64,000 bases of DNA. Origin: Icerya purchasi. Its lineage: Eukaryota; Arthropoda; Insecta; Hemiptera; Monophlebidae. The notes below the pieces were generated by a model that did not search any database, had not been told where the DNA came from, and saw only the letters and a list, made by a program, of their open reading frames with translations. Positions 59,429-64,000 of this stretch are shown one piece after another. Made by a program: the position numbers and the translations under genes. The stretch is from contig CM077115.1 of NCBI GenBank assembly GCA_039619475.1, positions 134,490,172-134,554,171 on the forward strand, read 5' to 3'. The first letter of the stretch is position 1. The number at the start of each line of letters is the position of its first letter.

Positions 59429-60223
59429 TCAAGCCTGTATTGATGCCTCTTGATCATTCTGTTGATTACTCGAGTCAATATCGTGTAACCGTTCAGGTAT
59501 ATTATCCGTTTTTGCAGCTACTGGAACCGTATCTACACCACGTTGTACTTTTACTTTTCTAATTTCACCACGAACTTTTACAATCACCTCCTTAAAATGT
59601 TTTTCTATTTCTTCACGTTGTTTATCAATTATTTCCTTAGTAATCTGCTTTTCTGTCAATACGCTCACTTTTGCACTTAACTCGTTTATTAGGGCCCCGA
59701 ATATTTCAATTGTGGCTTTCACATCATTTTCATGTTTTGAAACGCGTGTAGGTAATGTTGAAAGATCCTTCGAAACCGTATTTAGTTTATCCGTTAGTTT
59801 TTTAATTTGATCTTCGTAAGTTGAAAAGTTAAATTTCGTATCATCTTTAAAATTTCCAGCGTCTTCACTCAACATATCAATATTACCCTTATGAATCTCG
59901 ATTTTCATAATAATATCGCTAATTTTTGTATCTAAATCTTTATGCAAAAACATAACTTGAGCGTGTAATGCAGCATTTTTCTCCGTAACAAGCGAATTCA
60001 ACTGCTCTACTTTTTCACGTACATCACGTATTTCCACAGCTGTGAGAGTTTTCATCTGTTTGTAAGATACAACCTCAGACTCTGATGGCTCTCGTTGTAA
60101 CATACTAACGTTTAATATCCGTTTTCCTTTAAAATTATAATTTCCGTTCGAATCTAAAACAATACTTGCACTTTCTGAAGATGCACCATCGGGCATATAT
60201 TTTCCGCTCTTATGAAGTGGCAT
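59429..60223 (-). CDS. Coiled-coil protein of the Polinton/adintovirus-like element
   Basis: The 264-codon frame starts at ATG 60223, two bases after the integrase stop. Residues 1-60 contain SGKYMPDGASSES, IVLDSNGNYNFKGKRILNV and QREPSESEVVSYKQM, a head-like pattern seen in viral fibre or tail-type proteins. Residues 65-230 form a long predicted coiled coil with regular Leu/Ile/Val spacing, and the tail is polar (SSNQQNDQEASIQA). A structural, possibly trimeric fibre-like role is an inference. The gene is open and shows no damage. Tight spacing suggests cotranscription with the integrase. Confidence 0.65.
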   Translation of the reverse strand: MPLHKSGKYMPDGASSESASIVLDSNGNYNFKGKRILNVSMLQREPSESEVVSYKQMKTLTAVEIRDVREKVEQLNSLVTEKNAALHAQVMFLHKDLDTKISDIIMKIEIHKGNIDMLSEDAGNFKDDTKFNFSTYEDQIKKLTDKLNTVSKDLSTLPTRVSKHENDVKATIEIFGALINELSAKVSVLTEKQITKEIIDKQREEIEKHFKEVIVKVRGEIRKVKVQRGVDTVPVAAKTDNIPERLHDIDSSNQQNDQEASIQA

Positions 60224-60225
60224 GA

Positions 60226-61209
60226 CTAAATATTTACTAAAACGCTATTATCGATCCAGGAATTTTCCGAACTCGGGAAACCTAACCACTTAACTAACGA
60301 TTTTCTGCCCTGACGTCTAATAACACGTTCAATTAAATACACGTCGGGGTAAGATGTTTTTTGTAATTCTTCAGCATAAAAAGTACCAACTAACGGTTTA
60401 CCAGCCCTATCTTTTAACGTATACGTCGTTCGAAAAGTAGAATTCACTGTATTTATACTAAATAATTCTCCGGTCCAGTTAGGAGTATAACCTTTTTCCA
60501 ATAACGTTTTAACTTTACTTATACGAACTACGTCACCAACTTTAAAAATTTTTGATTTGCTCGGGGGAGAGAATCGATCTACATCTTTACTACATTCTCT
60601 TGCAATATTTTCTGCAACTTGCTTTTCAACGTTCTTATTTACATCAGCAGGGGGAAATTTTATCGTGCGGTGTATTTTCGTATTATATTTTCGGGTAAGT
60701 TCAGGTAAAACTTGTAACCAACGTTTATTACGATTAACAGTAAATTCTTTCCATATCCAATTCTTTATTGTACGATTAAAACGTTCTACAATACTCGCTT
60801 TAAGCGGTGAATGGGTGCTATACAAATTAATATTATTACGATTTAAAATAGCTCGTACTTGTGGATTATAAAATTCCATACCCTGATCTGTTTGCAAATG
60901 AATAGGAGCTTCAACACCTCTTTCAGCTAAAATTTTTTCTAACGCTTTAGCAATTATCGATCCACTCTTTTTCTTTATGGGAATGGTCCACGCATATTTA
61001 GAAAATGCATTTATTACGGTTAATATAAATTTATGTCCTCGATTAAATCTTGCATATTGCGCCATATCAATCAAATCAGCTTGCCATAAATCGTTTATGC
61101 CGAAAAGTTGCACACATCGTGTAGGGTAACGTTTTCGCGCAGGTTTATGAAGTTCGTCAGCTATACCACGTTGTAAGGATTTTGATGTAGATGATTTTTT
61201 CGTAGGCAT
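60226..61209 (-). CDS. Retroviral-type integrase with chromodomain (Polinton/Maverick)
   Basis: The 327-codon frame is intact. The catalytic core shows LWQADLIDM (Asp 45), HLQTDQGMEFYN (Asp 108) and KASIVERFNRTI (Glu 142), the DDE triad of the rve fold. A mid-region VGDVVRISKVK and LFSINTVNSTFRTTYTLKDR resembles the SH3-like segment, and residues 290-327 (VYLIERVIRR...LVKWLGFPSSENSWI) form a chromodomain. It would insert the element into host chromatin. Integrases of this form are a hallmark of Polintons/Mavericks and adintoviruses. It lies between the unnamed 61.2-62.2 kb gene and the coiled-coil gene, all on the minus strand. No N-terminal HHCC is evident. Confidence 0.87.
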   Translation of the reverse strand: MPTKKSSTSKSLQRGIADELHKPARKRYPTRCVQLFGINDLWQADLIDMAQYARFNRGHKFILTVINAFSKYAWTIPIKKKSGSIIAKALEKILAERGVEAPIHLQTDQGMEFYNPQVRAILNRNNINLYSTHSPLKASIVERFNRTIKNWIWKEFTVNRNKRWLQVLPELTRKYNTKIHRTIKFPPADVNKNVEKQVAENIARECSKDVDRFSPPSKSKIFKVGDVVRISKVKTLLEKGYTPNWTGELFSINTVNSTFRTTYTLKDRAGKPLVGTFYAEELQKTSYPDVYLIERVIRRQGRKSLVKWLGFPSSENSWIDNSVLVNI

Positions 61210-61231
61210 ATTTTTTTTCTAATACTAATAA

Positions 61232-62179
61232 TCAATAAGGTAACTTAATATATCCTTCTTCAGCCAACTCTTCCTCGATCGCTAAAATTTCATTATCTAC
61301 ACCCGTATTACCACTTTGTTTAGACGCGTGTAACAGTTATAATCGTTCAACTAATTCATTAGGATCGTTCCAATACTCGAATCGCGGTCTTTTAAGACTT
61401 ATCCCAGCGCTGACATCATTATATATACGATTCTGCTTCTTTTTCTTATGCTTCGTACTCGATAAATTTTTGTTATAACCTTTTCCACTGTGTTCTGCAG
61501 TTCGAAACAACGGGCGAATTATATTCTTATATTTCACATTGTCAAGACCTTTCATCATACCATTACCATGCAAATGAGCTCCAGTAAATTGCAATAATTG
61601 TTTATATATCTCCAAATCATCGTCATCATAGTTGTTTTTATCTACTTTAGTCTCCAATAGTAAATGCAGTACACCCTCCGTGAAAGGAAATTTCATGCGA
61701 TTGTTTCCTTTTCCTAAATATATTTCTCCGCGATCTTTATTCCATGAAATTGTTGTTGTACCCAGCATATACTCATCGAGAATAGGATTATACTTTATTC
61801 CGTAAATTTGATTTCTAGGTTCAACTTCATCTCCATCAATACGAAAGGGGCCTATTTCACTTAGATTAAACGTGTCCTTTTCCAATTCTTCATCGAAATC
61901 TTTCCTGGGAGTACCATGTACTAGTTTTCGTTTTGCAGCCGGGGAATTAATTATTGTAACATCAGCCTTTTTCATTCCTTTTGGTTTTTGTATTGCTTCT
62001 CGAATCTCTGACAATGGTTTCGTAATAGGTTCAAGCATTGCAGCTGAAGTATTTGTAATAGATTTAGTCGCATACTTTAACGCATTATATTTATTCATTA
62101 TATCAGTACGTATCTTTTCCAATTCAGTTTTAAGTTGTAATTCATCTTCTATATTTCTTTTAACGCTATTCATAGCCAT
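61232..62179 (-). pseudogene. Unnamed Polinton/adintovirus-like protein ending in a WNDPNEL motif, with one in-frame stop
   Basis: The frame starts at ATG 62179, overlapping the end of the ATPase frame by 14 bases. It runs 280 codons to TAA 61339-61337, then continues in frame for 34 codons to TGA 61234-61232. Visible parts are an N-terminal helical region (EDELQLKTELEKIRTDIMNK), a central globular region (NQIYGIKYNPILDEYMLGTT, HLLLETKVDKNNYDDDDLEI) and a C-terminal EYWNDPNELVERL followed after the stop by an acidic ILAIEEELAEEGYIKLPY. I recall this C-terminal pattern in uncharacterised proteins of insect Mavericks; no function is known to me. A minor-capsid role is possible from context. The stop probably inactivates or trims the product. 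Confidence 0.65.
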
Positions 62180-62888
62180 CTTTTATGTCTTCAATCACTA
62201 TAAACTCATCGAAACCATGACGAAACCGCCCTTTATATACTTCGCACTCTTTATCAATCACTAGAAATCCGTGCTTATTCTTCCAGCATACATTACAAAG
62301 CTTCTTAAAAGTCTTAATCGAACAAGCACCATTAACGTGTTCATTGTATATATGACGTATATTTATATCATCTTACGCAAAGACAAGTATGAAATTAGCG
62401 TTATCACGTATCATATGTTTAGGGATCTTTACATATGTTTGACACAAGTAAAAACAATCCACATTTTTATGCCGCCCCATCGAAAAATACTGTTGTAGAA
62501 CAGGGTGAGAAGTATTTGCAGGTACATCGTCAAATATAAATATAGAATTCCGATTAATCGCATCAGGCTTTATTACATCATCCTCCTTGTTAAATGTTTG
62601 ATAACCAATCTCAGGCGTAGACTTGTATATCGTATCTAACAATTTATATTTCGGTTGATATAAAGAAGTACTATATATGTAGACATTTTCGTAACGCAAC
62701 CCATTCGAATGTGTTAATAACATAAATAACGAATTTGTTTTTCCACATCCACTCGGGCCAATAATTAAACATCTTATATTATTTGGGAACAACGAGCCAT
62801 GTTTATAACGGTCTGGCGTATCACTACCTTCTACTAGTGTTAGCACGTTACTTATAGGTAATATAGTTGATTGCTTTTCAATTTTCAT
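62166..62888 (-). pseudogene. A32-like DNA-packaging ATPase with one in-frame stop
   Basis: The frame begins at ATG 62888. Walker A is CLIIGPSGCGKTNSLF (GPSGCGKT at residues 44-51), and Walker B is SIFIFDDV (116-121). CFYLCQTYVKIPKHMIRDNA follows, typical of the FtsK/HerA-type packaging ATPases of Polintons, adintoviruses and relatives. After 171 codons a TAA (62375-62373) interrupts the frame, which then continues 68 codons through INIRHIYNEHV and HGFLVIDKECEVY to TAG 62168-62166. The enzyme would pump DNA into capsids. The two halves remain in one frame, so a single substitution may be responsible. Confidence 0.82.
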
Positions 62889-63018
62889 TTTAGCTTATTT
62901 TACTGATTTAATAATCACCATCAACACCTGATAAAAAGTATAAATACACCTATATATAGCGTTAAAACTCGCAGAGTCGTGTGATAAAAAGTATATATAT
63001 AGAAAAATATTTCTGAAT
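62889..63018. promoter_or_regulatory. Divergent promoter between the two gene sets
   Basis: The 130-bp gap separates the minus-strand ATPase set from the plus-strand PLA2 set. TGATAAAAAGTATA occurs twice (62929-62942 and 62982-62995), 53 bases apart. TATA-like sequences exist for both directions (TATATATAG at 62993, plus; TATATATAGG on the minus strand near 62958-62949). This fits late-type, coordinately expressed viral genes, which is an inference. Confidence 0.55.
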
Positions 63019-63879
63019 ATGGCGAGAAAGCAACGAAAAGTTATCGTGTTAAAAAAGAATATAAAGCGTGGTCGCGGTCTTGGAACTGTGTTAAATAGAG
63101 TTATAGATAACCTTCCAGTACAATTACATTATCCTGGTTATAATTATTTGGGACCCGGTACAAAGTTAGATCGTCAACTAAGTCGCGGTGTAACAGGTAT
63201 AAACCCACTGGATGAAGCTGCTAAAGCACATGATATAGCATATAGCAAGTATTTTGATAATAAAAATCGAGCTGAAGCGGACAGATTATTAGAAAATAAA
63301 GCTTGGGAACGTGTTAAAGCATCAGATAGTAGTTTCGGGGAGAAAGCGGCTGCTTGGATAACTACGAACGCTATGAAAGTAAAATGTAAATTAGGAGGTG
63401 GATGTCGTTCTGGTAAAAAACAAGCTGCGAAACGGAAAACTAAATCAAAATCTTCGAAAAGAAAAAACTTATATTTCAGAGACGTGTTAAATGTAGCGCG
63501 GAAGGCTGTTCGTAAAGAAAAAACTCTTAAAGGACGTATGAAAAAAGCGATTACAGCCGTTAAAAAATTAAATCCTATAGTAGCTGATAACGAAAATGTT
63601 CGAATTATTCCGATTACCAAAACTGGAGGAGCTCTCCCCCTTATCCCCTTATTAGCTGGTATTGCTACATTGGGTGGAATTTCATCGTCAGTATCATCAA
63701 TGGCAAAAGCTGTGAAGGATGTAAATGATGCTAGAAAAAGTTTTAAAGCAGGCAAAGGTCTAAAAATTGATAAAAAGATTGGCAAAGGACTTTATTTATG
63801 ACCATATCGAAGTGGTCTTGGTTTATATTTAGCTCCATATAGTGACGTATCGAGACGTAATCAGTTTTTTCGAGGTTAA
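63019..63879 (+). pseudogene. Phospholipase-A2-domain capsid-associated protein with one in-frame stop
   Basis: The frame starts at ATG 63019. YNYLGPGTKLDRQL (GPG at residues 45-47, calcium loop) and LDEAAKAHDIAY (His-Asp pair at 71-72) are the signature of parvovirus-VP1-type phospholipase A2, also found in adintoviruses, where it helps virions breach membranes. Residues 120-150 are strongly basic (KCKLGGGCRSGKKQAAKRK), and a hydrophobic Gly-rich stretch (LPLIPLLAGIATLGG) lies near residue 205. After 260 codons, TGA 63801-63799 interrupts a repeated GKGLYL / GLGLYLAPY tail, and the frame then goes on 25 codons to TAA 63879-63877. Loss of the tail, rather than of the enzyme, is the visible defect. 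Confidence 0.8.
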
Positions 63880-64000
63880 CTCTATACCTGACAATAGAGC
63901 GTTAACAAATTTAGATATTATATTTTACGCGAAAAAGTTAAAAATTCCAAATTTTAGAGGAGTTTTTGATCGAGATGGGCTGCCTACCAAACCTAAGAAA
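63833..64000 (+). CDS. Adenain-like cysteine protease, N-terminal part, runs off the window
   Basis: In a different frame from the PLA2 tail, and overlapping it, an open frame carries SIPDNRALTNLDIIFYAKKL followed by IPNFRGVFDRDGLPTKPKK. This LTN-DI...IP-FRGVF-RD-LP pattern is the N-terminal signature of adenovirus-type (adenain, C5/Ulp-like) maturation proteases of Polintons and adintoviruses. The catalytic His and Cys lie beyond the window. No ATG precedes it in frame, so the start is either lost or non-canonical, and the left boundary given is simply the end of the preceding stop. Major and minor capsid genes would be expected further right. Confidence 0.6.

Noticed and set aside
61872..62264. 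Plus-strand frame of 130 codons
   Set aside because: Antisense shadow of the unnamed protein and ATPase end.
63174..63785. Minus-strand frame of 203 codons
   Set aside because: Antisense to the PLA2-domain gene, whose motifs are unmistakable; no domain in the antisense frame.
51747..64000. Bacterial or bacteriophage insertion
   Set aside because: Integrase with chromodomain, adenain-like protease and PLA2 protein are features of eukaryotic Polinton/adintovirus elements, and TATA-like promoters and AT content fit the host.

Overview
The window looks like an intron-bearing, AT-rich arthropod (probably insect) nuclear chromosome made mostly of transposable-element and virus-like remains. The only host gene I can support is the 3' end of an ALKBH4-like dioxygenase at the extreme left (2-355, + strand). 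No bacterial operons, tRNA, rRNA or CRISPR array were seen. The species cannot be named from the sequence.

Left third (0.4-26 kb): AT-rich non-coding DNA holding a dead Tc1/mariner-like element (3.87-5.76 kb), a solo Ty3-type LTR with a 4-bp target duplication (11.29-12.14 kb), a hAT-type MITE (12.74-13.16 kb), a fragment of a non-LTR retrotransposon endonuclease (about 15.5 kb), and a 2.4-kb hAT element (16.53-18.94 kb) with two younger MITEs nested in it. All three of these hAT-type insertions keep exact 8-bp target duplications. Further right are diverged pieces of the same Ty3 family (19.8-20.8 kb and 24.6-25.4 kb) and an orphan Lys-tRNA-like primer-binding site (22.69 kb).

Middle (26-45.5 kb): several short tandem repeats. 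At 37.6-41 kb, on the minus strand, lies a decayed Mutator-like (MULE) gene that joins a transposase, a SWIM zinc finger and a Ulp1/C48 cysteine protease. A solo LTR with CAAC target duplications splits it. Its upstream part is interrupted by a 4.3-kb Helentron-like element (41.19-45.46 kb), and a second copy of the host repeat at 29.11-29.38 kb shows the empty site.

45.5-51.7 kb: a Ty3/Gypsy-type retrotransposon on the minus strand, missing its 3' LTR. Its long coiled-coil Gag ends in an SGNH/GDSL-hydrolase-like domain instead of a zinc knuckle. It is followed by protease, reverse transcriptase, RNase H and integrase, all damaged by frameshifts. Its 5' LTR abuts a truncated protein-primed-type DNA polymerase B gene (51.75-53.21 kb).

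51.7-64 kb: remains of Polinton/Maverick (adintovirus-like) elements: the PolB fragment, a second PolB N-terminal fragment, two near-identical 0.5-kb direct repeats (54.53-55.06 and 58.40-58.94 kb), and a compact gene block at 59.4-64 kb. On the minus strand the block reads packaging ATPase, an unnamed conserved-looking protein, an integrase with chromodomain, and a coiled-coil protein. On the plus strand it reads a phospholipase-A2-domain capsid-associated protein and the start of an adenain-like protease. The two gene sets diverge from a short shared promoter. Integrase and the coiled-coil gene are open, while three other genes each carry one in-frame stop near the 3' end, so the copy is probably inactive or only partly intact.
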